From Thysanoteuthis rhombus (lineage: Eukaryota > Mollusca > Cephalopoda > Oegopsida > Thysanoteuthidae): a DNA stretch of 64,000 bases. Shown here in pieces: positions 25,321-37,610 of this stretch. Where the stretch lies: assembly GCA_963457665.1 (NCBI GenBank), contig OY735215.1, forward strand, positions 30,061,041 to 30,125,040. The letters run 5' to 3'. Made by a program: the position numbers and the translations under genes. Under the pieces are notes generated by a model. The model made no database searches, was not told where the DNA came from, and saw only the letters and a list, made by a program, of their open reading frames with translations. How positions within the stretch are numbered: position 1 is the stretch's first letter; each line of letters starts with the position of its first letter.

Positions 25321-25520
25321 TACACACACACACACACACAAATTTTTGAGCCTTCTGTTTGTTTGTCCATGCCTCTTTCATGCTAAAACTACAAGGCCTA
25401 TCAACCTAATAATCAGCATGTACACTAACAAAACATCAGCTTGTGAAATAGGCTGTGTGAGGTTGACCTTGAAGGTCATTTGATGTCAGCAGAGGTCATT
25501 ATTATTGAATTTTCAGTTCT
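25321..25520 (+). repeat. CA/TA microsatellite plus single half-site repeat unit
   Basis: A (CA)n tract leads into TTTTTGAGCCTTCTGTTTG, the same junction as at 50.53 and 54.62 kb. The unit then carries TGACCT at 25,464, AGGTCA at 25,473, ATGTCA at 25,483 and AGGTCA at 25,493. The last three hexamers are each separated by exactly 4 bp. This is a single copy of the monomer arrayed at 54.6 kb. Confidence 0.8.
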
Positions 25521-26461
25521 AAACATTAGAAACGAATAATTTTTACATCAGAAGTTTCCCCAAATCATTATGCTTATGAATCACACAAACTTATCTTACG
25601 ATAAAACTAATTTTCAAGTTTTGGGCATTTTTTCCTCATTTATCCACAGGAAATTATAAAGTCGAAGTAAGAGAGAGCCATTTTCAGATTCTATGATCCC
25701 ATCCGCTCCCCCTTCAAACATACCAGCTGGAGCCATTGTCAGATTCTATCACCCCACCCCTTCCCTCTTTCTAATGTACCAGCCGAATAAATCAGGTCAT
25801 ATTTTTTTTTTTCAACAAACTGCAAGTAATTACACATGGCCCTCCAATTTCAACGATTTATTTTTTGTGAATTTGATTATTTATGATTTTGTCATCAATA
25901 GTTAAAGGGGATTTTTGAAAAATTCTTGCAGACAGCTGTGGAAAAACCACGGACCAGTATGAATACTATACTGTACACAGAACTGAAATTTATAATTAAA
26001 TTATATATCTTTGAGGATGCAGCATGAAGTAAAACCTGCAGTCAAAATGCATGATAGCAAAATATAAACAAAGTCATAAGGTTTAGTCAATCAAAATAGA
26101 TTTCGGCATTATGTGTAAAGTACATTACTAAATTATACTACCTCAACTTTATATGGTTAAATCAGTTCCCTCCCGGTACCTTTGGAAAGGTGTCAGTTTT
26201 GAGAGAAAAAAAAAAAAAAATTTTTTTTACAAGTTCAACAACATAGCTATAATGCTGAACTAGCTAAAAAAGATTTTTCAGAACTTATACTTTCACATAG
26301 ATAATGATGGACTTCATGATTGAAAGCACAAAAATTCCATCCAAGAATATTTTTTTCTTTCAAATTGGTTTTAGGATTTTTCCATTCCTTTTGAATTACT
26401 CATAATAGTTCCTAGAAATGCACAATACAAACTTAACCTTTACATCTATTTAATCCCATTT
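25521..26461. other. gene-free stretch
   Basis: No supportable exon. There is an A-run meeting a T-run near 26,205-26,228. Confidence 0.5.
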
Positions 26462-26808
26462 GTCCTAAAAAGAATAGTACACAGTGTATAGTATACAACC
26501 AATGCATCCACCAGATAATCACCTATGGAGCTGAAACATGGTGCCTAACCAAGAGACTGACCTTCAAACTGAGAACCATGCAACGTGCACATGAAAGAAA
26601 TATGCTCAACCTCACATGGAGAGATCACAAGATCACGTAATATATTATGGAAAAAAAAACAGGAGTCCACTCAAATGGCAATGGGCTGGTCATGTTGCAA
26701 GAGCGGCAGACAATCGATGGACATAATGGCTCACAACAAGGATGCCCAGAGATTGCATGTGAAACCGAGGCTGGCAGAATACAAGATGGAGAGACAAAAC
26801 AACTCCAT
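26462..26808 (+). pseudogene. RTE-type LINE reverse transcriptase C-terminal fragment
   Basis: The plus strand reads ITYGAETWCLTKRLTFKLR and MQRAHERNMLNLTWRDHKIT, then after a stop and frame change LKWQWAGHVARAADNRWT and NTRWRD. These are the conserved C-terminal motifs of RTE-clade (BovB-like) LINEs (YG.ETW.LT, QR..ER.ML, WAGH.AR, TRW.D). Two further copies lie on the minus strand at 39.6 and 55.7 kb. This copy lacks the usual 3' end and breaks off before a CA/TA tract. It is inactive. Confidence 0.88.
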
Positions 26809-26830
26809 TTCTTGATAATACACACACACA

Positions 26831-26831
<1 letters not shown>

Positions 26832-26876
<45 letters not shown>
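26832..26876. repeat. (TA)n microsatellite, 45 bp
   Basis: Alternating AT preceded by a short CA run, just after the RTE fragment. Confidence 0.95.
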
Positions 26877-26878
<2 letters not shown>

Positions 26879-27435
26879 CTTCTTGCATGCATAAATTTAT
26901 TTCTCTTTTCAATTCATAGCCAGTTGAGTATGCATTTACACTCAATTAAAATCCAGATGTAGAGGATATATTCCTTATTTCTCTTCTGGCTGCGTTCTAA
27001 ATGTAGTTTTGAATTTATTTCACTGTAATCATAGGCTGACAGTAAAATTACACTGAAAGGACTGGTTCCCAGCAGATCACTCAAGTTAAGCAGTGATAAA
27101 CTTGCTGAGTACTTAGATGGGTGACAACATAGGAATAGCAAGTACTGTAAATAACCAGAAGCCTGTGTGGCAGGGGACGCAAAGCTTAGCAAATAACTGG
27201 GGGGGGGAGCAAAAAAGTTTGTAGCTTGACAGTTATTAGCAGAATTTTGATCTGAAATGTTCAGTGTATGTATGTTTGATTTGATCTATATTATTAAAGT
27301 TGAACCATTGGTTTACGTGGATTGACAAGGAAATAGATTATTTTGAAAAATGAACATTCGTTATGTAAAATAAATGCTTTCGTTCCTTTATATCTACCAA
27401 TAAATATATACAGATTTTATACTTCATCATATGCA

Positions 27436-27613
27436 GGTGGGGAGGGGCAGGATGGCATAATGGTTACGAGCATGGAAAACAGAATCAGTGAACAGAGTTT
27501 GAGTATTGCCTGAGGCTGCTTATGCTTAATTCTCACTAAAATCTTGTAAAAGGCATGAATCCACTTTTCCCTCAGCTATGGGTAAATAGCAGGGTAGTTG
27601 GAGCCCTCAAACC
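27436..27613 (+). repeat. tRNA-derived SINE-like element
   Basis: ATGGCATAATGGTTACGAGC at 27,452 resembles a tRNA A box and GAGTTTGAGTATTGCCTG at 27,495 a degenerate B box, about 43 bp apart. The body continues through CAGCTATGGGTAAATAGCAG to about 27,613. The spacing and order suggest a SINE rather than a tRNA gene. Confidence 0.6.
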
Positions 27614-29411
27614 TTGTAAGGCAGTCTATCAAAGACAGAGCTTTCCAAACATGAAATTAATTTTTTCACTACGCATAAGTTTTGATATCTAAGCCTTAAT
27701 GTACACAGGAATACCTTGAATAGTGTGTTTTTGATGGATAAATTAATGCAAAGTAAAAACTGGAAAAAACGCATCAAATCATGAATATCTTGGTGTGGTT
27801 TTGAATAAATCCACTGCATATAATATATTCCTAATACTTCAACTGACTCAGAAGAAGTATCTTTTGAAAGATACTGAATTTTGCAATATACCTAGAGATT
27901 ATTAGCAACACACTCAAGTGTCGTTACATACAATTTGGAAAGTTCTGAGCTAATAGAAAATTACTCTGAGAGAAAAAAAAAAAAACTTATAGTTTGGCAG
28001 TCAACAAAGCTGATCCGAAGCCTGAATAAAGAAGGGAGGATGGACGTGGGGCTAGCAACTTCACCCCATAAAAAACCTACTAGCAACGGAAACAGCAGCA
28101 GATTGGTTGCAGCCCTATGTTCAACAAGGAGTCCATAGGAATAAACAACGATACATAGGTGAAGATCTATGATGGACCATTTGACTGTGAATATACATGC
28201 TAATCAAGAGTTGATCTTGTTAGCAGTTAATTATAAAGATTTCAACCCACTGCTCTAAAATACAATAAAGTATAAGGTGCTACCCTGGAGTTCAAAGGAT
28301 TTGACCATGTACACCCAGTTTCTAACATCTCCTCCTAATCAGTCCCTTCAGGCAGTGATCTCCAATAGGTAGTAACAAAAGCCTATACTACACTCGGTTC
28401 ATTCACACTGTTTGAATTCCCTGAATTTTGGGATAGCACCTAGTACATGAAAGTACACCAGATAATGTCTACTACCTTGGATAGCGCAACTTACACTATA
28501 ACAAAATAATCACGTCTTCTGCTTAATGCCACAAGGCAGAAACCGAGCCTAGAATGTTACCATAGCTTTTTATATAGCCTTAAAACCATGAAATGGACAC
28601 ACATGTTCACCAGAGGCAATAAGTAACACACCACAAGTTGTACATGTGCCTCATGTAGCAGTGAACACGTTATCGACATTTTGACAATTTTACGATAGAA
28701 AAAACTGTAGACTTCAAGATTTGAAAATCTAAAGCAACACTACAATACTATTCGAAGATTATTTATTGAAGTTCAAATAATCTACAGATATCTAATATTG
28801 GCTAGGTTCTCTGTATATTTACCAGTTAAAAATTCATTTTGCATACCTTCTTCAGAGAAAATTTCTGTTACAAAATATCTTGGAGAAGAAAGTTTAAAAA
28901 AAAAAAAACCCCAAAAGACTGTCCATTTGTCACTTAGTTTTACCTGCAGGACATTTACTCTCTTTCCACTGGATATAAAACAATATAAGTAAATAAAGAC
29001 CATGTCAAGATTCAATGATGAAAGATGTAAGGGTGGGGGTAAAGAAAAGAGGAAAAAAAAGGAACAACAATAGTTCTGACAGCCAATAATGTCAGTGGGT
29101 CAGCAGAAAAATCTGATACTTTTCATATTGAGACTAGACAGACACACAGACACAGATCAATCTAAACATTTGCTGACATAGCATCAAAACAAAAAAAGAA
29201 TTAACCAGAGTGAACTGATAAGTGGTATAAATATGGAATAATATTTTTAATAGATATTTATACCATGTTTATATACAAAGTAGTTCAGTACCCATGAAAA
29301 AAATGAATGGATTATTCATGCATGGACCGGCACTTTCACCTAGAATCAGATTATATGTATTCTTTGCCTAGGATTAAAGCACCCTGGCCCTCTGCCTAAG
29401 ACCACATTATA

Positions 29412-29450
29412 GGATCAGAGTGTAGTATCAGTGCATTCATTGAAAAGTGA
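29412..29450 (+). repeat. short dispersed repeat (copy 2)
   Basis: GGATCAGAGTGTAGTATCAG followed by TCATTGAAAAGTG, matching 4,761-4,800. Confidence 0.5.
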
Positions 29451-32400
29451 TGAACACTCATATATGTGTGTGCATGTACGTGCCAATACAACTTGCATTT
29501 TATATATCAGTGAATATTACAGATTTTGAAATACATGATTATACTGACCTACCACTGGAGTAAAATTGCATGATAACAATTTACTGTGATCCCAAAAGCC
29601 AGTGAGATTAATCCTCACTAAATATTTCATATAAAAATGACCTTAAAACAAACAAGGCCCATCCTGAAGAATACTATCTAAAGAGAAAGAGAGACAGGAA
29701 ATGTGTCATGCCTGCCCATAAATTTGCCATATAAAACTTAGGTACCTTCCGTTAGTGACAGAGGCAAGCTAGCTAATATCTCCATGTTTCTCTGAATTTT
29801 TATCTGCAAATCTACTTTTATCAGTAATTGTTATTATTTATAGTATGAATTCTATGGCATTGAGATCATAAAATAAATTGTCATTAACTAATAGCCGGTT
29901 GATCTTAAAAGGGAAACGCACATGGCCCCATGAAGATAACAAAATGAGATTTTGATTACTTGTTTTAAATTTCGAATGCAAACTCAATTTTATTCTTTTT
30001 CCATTTGCAATATTCCTCTTAGAAGCCAATGATGATCTCCAAAACATTTTAATGCTGTTAGTATTTTGAAATTCAAAAGTGTCTCCAAAGAATACATCAC
30101 AAGTATTTGGAGGATAGAAACAATAAATGCTTGTTTCAATTTATTTATAAACCAGATAATTTGCATCTAGATCTCATCAGTTAGATGCTTAAAAGAAAAA
30201 AAAAAACAAGAAAAGAGTTGGGGGGGGGGCAAACTCATTGTACTTGTAAAATGTATAATATTCAGATAGCTAACACATAAACTTGACTTTAAAAAAAAAT
30301 CTACATTACCTTTTGAAAAGATCAGTTTTTCTATTATTTTTGCACTTTAAAGATATCTTCAGGTTTTGCAAATTATATGTATTACAAAACATTTTTCTGC
30401 ATTAAAGGATAAAAGACAAATGTTAGATGTATAAAATAAGAATATAAATGAAGAGATATAAATTAAAAAATGCAATATTTCACAGATCATGGTGATATCC
30501 TTAATTGCATTCCTCATTACCACATCAGACTACACTTATCTGAGATTTCTCATACATGCATGGTCTCATCTTGGACACAATGACAGCAATTTGTCACTGC
30601 TTATTGAAAGTTCAAGAACTTAATCCACCCAAATGACTGAAACAATGTATTTCTGTTGACCATATGAATCATGTATCACCTAAGACTAGGTATGGAACCT
30701 GAGACCTCAGAGACTCCCAGGTTATAATATGCAACTAGACAATGAGAAAGAGGAGTTATGAAAAATATTCTTTTATATATATACTCATGAAACAGAGGAG
30801 GACATTATTATTTCAACTACTATATCAATTTACTTAATCTCAGCCAAGTCTGACACAAGGCAATAGAGCTCCAAAGTTAATATCAATAGTGTGCATGATT
30901 AGTGTCACTATAAACTCACTAAAAGATGGATACAAGTCAGGCAAGACATCATTAAATTATTCAATTTTCTCAAATTTGGATGTTGGAATCATAATAATGG
31001 GTTAAGAAGAACATTTTTGAAATTTTCCCCTCTGATGGAACAATTAAATCTTCATTCAATAAACAAATCAAGTTTTTTCCATGTTTTATAGGAAAATAAT
31101 TTACATTGTTTTAAAAGATATTAAAATATATCTCAAATAACTGAATTACTCCCAATGTAACTTATAGTCCTTCATATTCTATCACCTAAGAATTTGATTT
31201 TAACAATATAGATCGATAGTAGTAATACATTAGTTATTGATAAGACAAACTGCAGAATATTGTTTGAAATCTTGAAACAGAAATATAAAATAAAAGATTC
31301 AATACATGATTTTTTTAATTGTCCTTCTAATTAATTATTTGCATTACCTCCCTTGTTTAAATAGAGATCAACACAGACAATGCTTCCACTGAGAGTCAAC
31401 TTCGAAAAGTTCAAGTATCAACTAAATTCAATAAAACTTTCAACTCAAATTGATCTAATAGATCAATCTGTAGAGAAATCTCTTTAAAATTCAAATTTCA
31501 TTAGAAGTAATTCTCCCAACAACACTGGTATATAGTTCAAGAAAGAAAAGGTACAAATGCTTAAAACCGGTTCATCGTAACCAATTTTAATCTTCTTCCC
31601 TACAAAAAACAAAAAAACAAACACCGACACACAACATTAAATAAAATTTCGTAATAACTTTGATTCTTCATTGTCAGATAAAAGATGTTAGTCAAAACTA
31701 AATGTAAACAATCCCTATTTACACAATCTTTGAATCTATATCAAAAGCAGCGGTCAGAGGGTGTATAGTACAATTAATCATTCCTTCGGTTGGTCAGTCA
31801 GAAATTAAAGATTTCATTAATCTAATAAAAATTAATAACATTTTGTTTTATAGAAGATATTTTATGACAGAAAACATTTCATGTTAATTTTCAAATCATA
31901 ATTTCATTAGTTGTTTAATCAGCTATTTGTTCTTTGATGATCACTATTTATCCAAATATTTGAATTATGGCACCATGTAAAATCAGAAGTAGTTTCGGCT
32001 TGAAGGTTTGCTCCAGGGGATTTTTTTTCCCGACTTGATAAGAAAGGACAACAATAAATTAAAAATGTATTGGTATTTTATAAATGAAAAAAGGTACAAT
32101 TCTGAATCATTCAGTTTAATGAAACTGATTTTTTAAGCAATAATAACGTTGCCGTTTTAAACTACGGGAGCTTATGTTTGTTTGTTGAAGGCTAAAAGAG
32201 TATTTCATCCAACTTATGTACATTTTAAAACATACGGATTTTCAAGAACAGTTCCCATATTAAATTCTTTTATTATCAAAAAATACATATTCAAAAAAGG
32301 CAACACAAATTTCTACGCAGTAAATATAATTTTTCACCTATAGATACCTGTACAGTGAAAAGAGGGAGTTGTAGTGGCACACACAGGTGTATATGGATGT

Positions 32401-34306
32401 AATTTCAAATTTAGTAGCGGTTACCTAATAAGCAATATTGTTGTCTGAAATGCGATCAGTGTTTTAATTTCAACTGATCTCAACAAAAACAAATTTCACA
32501 CGTCAAGAGAAAGAATCTTAATAATGATAAAGTTTTACTAGAACAACAAAACGGACCAAGAAAATAATACGAATTGAAAAAAGAAATCTCATTCAAAAAA
32601 ACAAATAAATAAAAAATAAAACAGGGCTGTTTTATTTCTCCAACAAACAGCATTTATTGGTACAGTAGTAGGAATAGATCTGGTTCAACCGAAAGAGCTC
32701 TCTCTCTGTCTCTCTCTCTCCGAGAATACGAAAAATCAAACATTACAAGAACTAAGGCTAAGAAACGGTTTATTTCACTTAACGACCATCTTGAGGAAAA
32801 TTGATTTTAATAAGAGAAATCTGATTGAAGATATATGTAGGGGCTGAGACTTGAAATGCAGTAACGGATCTGCGCATTTGTGGGGTTCTGTCTGTCTGTC
32901 TGCCCTACAGAGAGGGTCTATACTTCGTCTGGTTCGCCGCGAAAAAGCTAGGCAAGTTACCATGTCAAGCATAGTATAGTATCAGGTATTATAGGAGGTG
33001 ATGACCGTCTAAAACCTTTAGGAACCAGGGACTATACATCAGCAGTGCCCGTCCCACTTTTTTCACCCCCTCAACCCTTTTTTGCTTATTCTTATTTGCC
33101 CTAAATTCATTTGAACGGACTTTAAATACACTCGGAGATGGTGACTAAATGGTAGAAAAGTTTTCTAGTAATAATGTTTTTAAACCGAAGTCAAAGTATT
33201 AAAATGTTTCTGATTTCATTTACATTTGTTATAAAGCAATGCTTTCTGCCCGGCTTGCTTTCGTCGTACGTATGCACTCGACAAAGCACTTTCCAATGGT
33301 TATTCAACACCGAACCCCTTGGCGCCGAGTAGGAAAGAAAGGAGGCATTACGTGAAGGGTATTTAAAATATTTAAAAGGGGAAATGCTGATAATACTAAG
33401 AGGAAAAAAAGGGGGGTCGGCAAGGATTTTTCAAAATCACTAAAAGAAACGAAATCTTACATAAAATTGAAAATAAAAAGCAATTTAAAGAATTTTCTTC
33501 AAATCATGAAGTATTTTAGATTTGATTATTTTTTTTTAATAACGGATGCTAAAATTATCTTAAAACAAAACAATAAACTAAAATATCACAAAAATATCTT
33601 GGAGCTTGATTTTTTTAAATTTTAGATATCATCAATCCAAAGGGTCCAGCTACACTAGGTCAGATTTGGGTTTTTCAAAGCAGAATCAGCCACGTATGCC
33701 TCGATCAAATCTTTCTTCCAATCGAAATATCCACATGCTTTAATCAGTGAACGTTTCTTTTAAATCTAAATTATATGTGAATGAAAACTCTACGCATGCA
33801 TAACATCCACGACATATCTACTCTATTCATTTAACACTGTTGCATGCTGTGAGTTAAACATCATTTCTTCTTTCTTTCGATCTCTCTAGTAGGCTAGTAG
33901 TACCCGATTTAATTAAATTATATGAATAACAAAAACGCATCGGTTTTCTTTCCAGTGGTGATGTAAGCTAGCGATACACGAACCCGGAAAGCAAAGCACA
34001 TTTGTTTTTTAATGTGATGATGCTGTCACCCTAAAATGACATCAATGAATGAATGAAAAATAATAAGACAGCAGTGGTGAAATAATATAAAATGAAGGGA
34101 GAGAAGACGAAGGAGAGAAAATCCAACATTAAATAACAAAAACGGTAAAATAATTCAAAACAACACAGCAACAAACAACAAGTAATCTCTTTTTTTTCCT
34201 CTATCTGAATGGATCCAATAAAAACTGCGTTTTTTCCTCGTACGCTTTTCTTTTAAACACAAAACGGTCGCAATACACATTAGTGTTGGGACAAATGAAT
34301 ATTTAC
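29451..34306 (-). other. presumed APLF intron 1 (proximal part)
   Basis: On the minus strand this follows the splice donor at 34,306/34,305. No second FHA exon was found by eye here or further down to position 1, so the intron may exceed 34 kb. The part nearest the exon (32.9-34.3 kb) is richer in CpG than the rest, for example GTTCGCCGCGAAAAAG near 32,930, TTTCGTCGTACG near 33,262 and TTGGCGCCGAG near 33,320. A CT-rich microsatellite lies at 32,697-32,722. These features would suit promoter-proximal open chromatin, which is an inference. Confidence 0.45.
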
Positions 34307-34402
34307 CTGGAGAAAGTTGCCCCGACCGATTACAGTCTGTGAATCCGAGGGCACTGCGATAGATTCGCCCCCATCAATTGGTCTTAAAGTGATGCCAGAC
34401 AT
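34307..34402 (-). CDS. APLF: APLF, first coding exon (start of FHA domain)
   Basis: APLF is a nuclear DNA double-strand-break repair factor and histone chaperone. Its FHA domain binds phosphorylated XRCC1 and XRCC4, and later zinc fingers bind poly(ADP-ribose). The minus strand opens with ATG at 34,402 and encodes 32 residues, starting MSGITLRPIDGG and reaching TVIGRGNFLQ. It then meets CAG|GTAAAT, a consensus splice donor in phase 0. From memory human APLF starts MSGGFELQPRDGG and has TVIGRG at the same distance, so the arginine of the phosphate-binding loop is residue 27 in both. Later exons (rest of FHA, PBZ zinc fingers, acidic tail) are not visible and are presumed to lie below position 1 or to have been missed. 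PNKP has a related FHA domain but a poorer N-terminal match. An antisense open frame at 34,317-34,535 is judged a shadow. Confidence 0.8.
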
Positions 34403-34930
34403 TTCAAAAGAAAATCACCTAAATTCATCCAAGTTGAGCGATATTCAAATCGGTGTTATTGAGACGATGGAGCGTCAGATAAAGGGTGTGAGTATTCTAA
34501 AAAAAGGGGGAAGCTCGGGTGTTATGACACACTAAAATGTACATATATGATGATGATGATAATGATAATAATAATACGTATGGTGATCTGGCCAAAATTC
34601 TTCAGACTGCTGGTTGCTCTTCTAGAATCCAGGTCACAATTCCTTCAGAAAGCATTTCGCTACTACTAACCAAACAGCAGTGTCGTCTTGTATGCGGTTT
34701 TTCCAAGGTAAAATCGGAGCTAGTACATGCGAATAAGAAGTGAGAAAAAATCCTCGATACTAAAAAAATACTAAGTTATTGGTTCAGAGGCACGCACATA
34801 ATATAGAGGCAGTGCGCATTGCATAAAAAATTCCTTTTTCGTCCTTATTCGAAAACAATTTGTCCTACATAGTCGGCCATGTTTGTTTGGGCTACTGATA
34901 GATTTTTAACTTCAGCCACTAGAGAGCCAG
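34403..34930 (-). promoter_or_regulatory. probable APLF 5'UTR and promoter, possibly bidirectional
   Basis: Upstream of the APLF start on the minus strand. Seen directly are an inverted CCAAT (ATTGG on the plus strand at 34,778), a TGCGCA core resembling an NRF1 half-site near 34,815, and AACATGGCCGAC on the minus strand near 34,875, similar to the YY1 site often found just inside TATA-less start sites. No TATA box was seen. That YY1-like site also contains an ATG that would open a ten-codon upstream frame ending near 34,850. A GAT-rich simple repeat lies at 34,549-34,576. A plus-strand GT donor-like site at 34,708 hints at divergent transcription. All regulatory calls are motif-based inference. 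Confidence 0.4.
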
Positions 34931-35448
34931 TTGAGGACTACAAAAGTATTTTTAATTAAAACCCCAAATTTAAACATTATCCCTCGATTTATTTTATTTT
35001 ATTTATTTTCAACTCGTTTTACACATATGGTTGAGAGGATGTCTGAATTTTAATATCAGTTAGTAAATAAAAGGTTAATAGCACTTTTGTTTTCAATTAT
35101 GAAGATTTATCAAAATTAAATTGCAATTAGGATAAAGTTTTTAAATCATAGAAAATCCACAGAACTTACCAAAATTTACAAAATTACCATATAATAGATT
35201 AGATTATTCATCATATTTTAATCTGAGGATGAAAATCATACTAATTTAGAGTGACTGTAAAATTTTGTGCAATTATATTTTAAACATTTTTAATTTTTAG
35301 AGACCATAATTTTTAAATTTAAGATAAAATTTTAAAAAATGAAATATTAAATTGATATCCGATGATACATCAATCGATCGATCGATAGATAGATAGAAGG
35401 TCCCAAGGGAGGTAATCAAAACTTTAATAATTGGGGGTTTTCAATATT

Positions 35449-35670
35449 GTCAATTGCAGTATTTGATGACATATAAGACTCCAATCTTCTCCCCCCCAAA
35501 ATGGCTCAAAAAGTAAACATAACCTTCGTTGTCCAGCGCCACAGTGGCCAGAAACTGAGTAGGTGTTAATAAATTGAGAGATAAATGAAAAGAATTCAGG
35601 GAAATATGTTTTTCTTTCAGAATTCCCAACTAAAAAAAAAGAGGGGGTCTTACATGCCATCAAATATGGT
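35449..35670. mobile_element. MITE with about 25-bp inverted ends
   Basis: The left end carries GTATTTGATGACATATAAGA followed by CTCC. The right end read on the minus strand carries CATATTTGATGGCATGTAAG followed by ACCCC, so the two form imperfect terminal inverted repeats of about 25 bp. The interior includes CCAGCGCCACAGTGGCCAG, itself partly palindromic. No transposase is encoded; the 79-codon minus-strand frame is a by-product. Exact borders and target duplication are not resolved. Confidence 0.55.
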
Positions 35671-36379
35671 AAGTGATAAGTTATAGTTTTTGTTCATTAC
35701 ATCATCCAGGTTTGTAGCCATGTTTACCCTGCTGACCTTCTTAAGACAAGTAATAGTTGTCAATTCACATTAAAGGTCAAGTTTTTGTTTGAAATGAATG
35801 GAGCATTTTCTCATGATTTTCTTTGGATCAGTCAATCAAAAATGTCTTGAAGCACAGAATAACTTCAAAGTTCTATAATCTTAGCTGCCTCAACAGAAGT
35901 TCAAAATACCAACACGAATAAAGTAAATCGTTAATACTGACACTCAGGGATTAAATATCTAGGAAGGAGAACGCTAATCCAGGGCTGACAACAAAAAGCC
36001 CACCAAAACTCAAAATTATATACACTCCTGCAAATTTTATTTTGGTAGATACCCAAGGAATAACTGTTTGAACACACAGTATAGTCAATAAATGCAACAA
36101 AAAAGGACATTATTCCAAACACTGTAATTTAAAAAGGTCAGAGCATAAAATTCTAATTTCTTCAGAAAGTTTATCTACTTAAACAGAATGGAATTGAAAG
36201 ATTCACACATGGAGATGAAATCTCTATCGCACCAAGTCCACACAGTAACTAACACCTGACATTCTCAATGAAACTAAAAAAAATAGACTTAGGAGTGGAA
36301 ATAATAGTGTTACCTAAAATATCATAATCTGTTTCCCTGACCCTAAGTGAAAAATATTTGAGAAATTGTCAGCATATAA

Positions 36380-37413
36380 TATCACTAAAATTCCTGTATT
36401 AGAAAAATGTATGACTATTCTAAATCACAAGAATCTCGACACTCCAATACTCATCATAGTTGTAAATACAAAGTCTCATCCAGTACTCAATGCAAATAAA
36501 ACTCAATTTGATCCAGAGAATTTTTACTAATCATCCTGGGGTACAATTTTACAAACCAAATACTCCTGAAACTGACAAGTCTTTTTCAGCTTCCAAATCT
36601 TGAAATGTTCTCAGCAAGACAGATTCTAATCTTACGATCCTAATTTCTTGAATACTTACCAAAGGATAATCCTGCCATCAAGGAAGACCCAGTTACTGAC
36701 CAGATTATTAACATATCTCCTAATGCTACAAAAAGAAACTAACAGTACAAGAAAAATTGGAAACATCATTGATTATATACCAACTTGGGAACACCAAACA
36801 CAATGAAAATTCACTCAATCAGTAAGAAGACCAAAATCATGCTAGACTCTTATCAGAATGGTGACCATGTGAAGAAATTTAATCATTGTTCAGTGAAATT
36901 TGCGAACACTTGACCCATACTCTCACATTGAATTAAAAAGTATAGATGGAAGAAGAAGACAAACATTGGTTTGCTTTGAAAACCAAAAGTACATGGATTC
37001 AGCAAATCCATCATCACTAGCATCATATCTTCAATGCAGAAGTGGACTGAAAAGTTTGGATTTTGATTGAAAAAACATAAAAATGCCCAAGAATGTGGAA
37101 ACAGTCTCCAAACCAGAACATGAATTGACAAAAGAGGATAAATACCTTAATAAAGTACATATAATCAAAAACACTCTCAAACAATCAAAAGAAGTTGAGA
37201 AGAGAATTATATATACAAAAAAACTCCATAAACAAGACCCAAACAAAGTGGTTTGGAAAAATAAGAGAAAATAAGTTACCTCCCCTACACCACTCAAAAT
37301 TAACTACAAAAATAAAAAAATTCTCAACTCATACAAAAAACTCATGCAAGAAATTTTATTTTTCTCACCTTACAACCAGCTTAAAGACAAAAAACATATC
37401 CAAAAAGGGAGGA
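36380..37413 (+). pseudogene. unrecognised degenerate coding-like tract upstream of a putative LTR
   Basis: Several short plus-strand frames in different phases are richer in charged residues than the neighbouring DNA, such as LTKEDKYLNKVHIIKNTLKQ and KEDPVTDQIINISPN, but each is broken by stops. I recognise no reverse transcriptase, integrase, protease or chromodomain motif. The position immediately before a polypurine tract suggests the decayed 3' part of an LTR retrotransposon. It could equally be random AT-rich sequence with chance frames. Confidence 0.25.
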
Positions 37414-37610
37414 TGTTGTATAACCATATTAATACTCCTACTAACCTTCAATAAAGCTGCTCCTGCTAACAATCATTTAATAATTTTTATGCTTAGAGAC
37501 AATTACGTCCCTTTACTGTGATGTCACTCATAATATTCCTATGATGTAGAATTAAATTTATTCTTTAACTGAACACACGTGTGTCTCTTGTCTGGTCTTT
37601 ATCTTCCATT
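37414..37610 (+). mobile_element. possible LTR (3' LTR) after a polypurine tract
   Basis: AAAAAGGGAGGA at 37,402-37,413 looks like a polypurine tract and is followed at once by TGTTGTATAACC, the expected TG start of an LTR. A polyadenylation-type AATAAA follows at about 37,450. The right end is uncertain; several CA dinucleotides near 37,600-37,640 could serve. No 5' LTR or primer-binding site was found, so this may be a solo or 5'-truncated copy. Confidence 0.4.

Noticed and set aside
28782..29015. Minus-strand frame containing GKRVNVLQVKL, considered as APLF exon 2
   Set aside because: The DKRVSR.HA motif of the FHA domain is not reproduced beyond a few residues and the following residues do not align.
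29838..30047. 69-codon minus-strand frame considered as an APLF exon
   Set aside because: No FHA or zinc-finger motif and no convincing splice sites were found.
34317..34535. 72-codon plus-strand frame over the APLF exon
   Set aside because: It is antisense to a recognisable FHA-domain exon with a proper splice donor, and itself matches nothing.
35371..35396. ATCG/ATAG tetranucleotide run
   Set aside because: A short simple repeat with nothing further to report.
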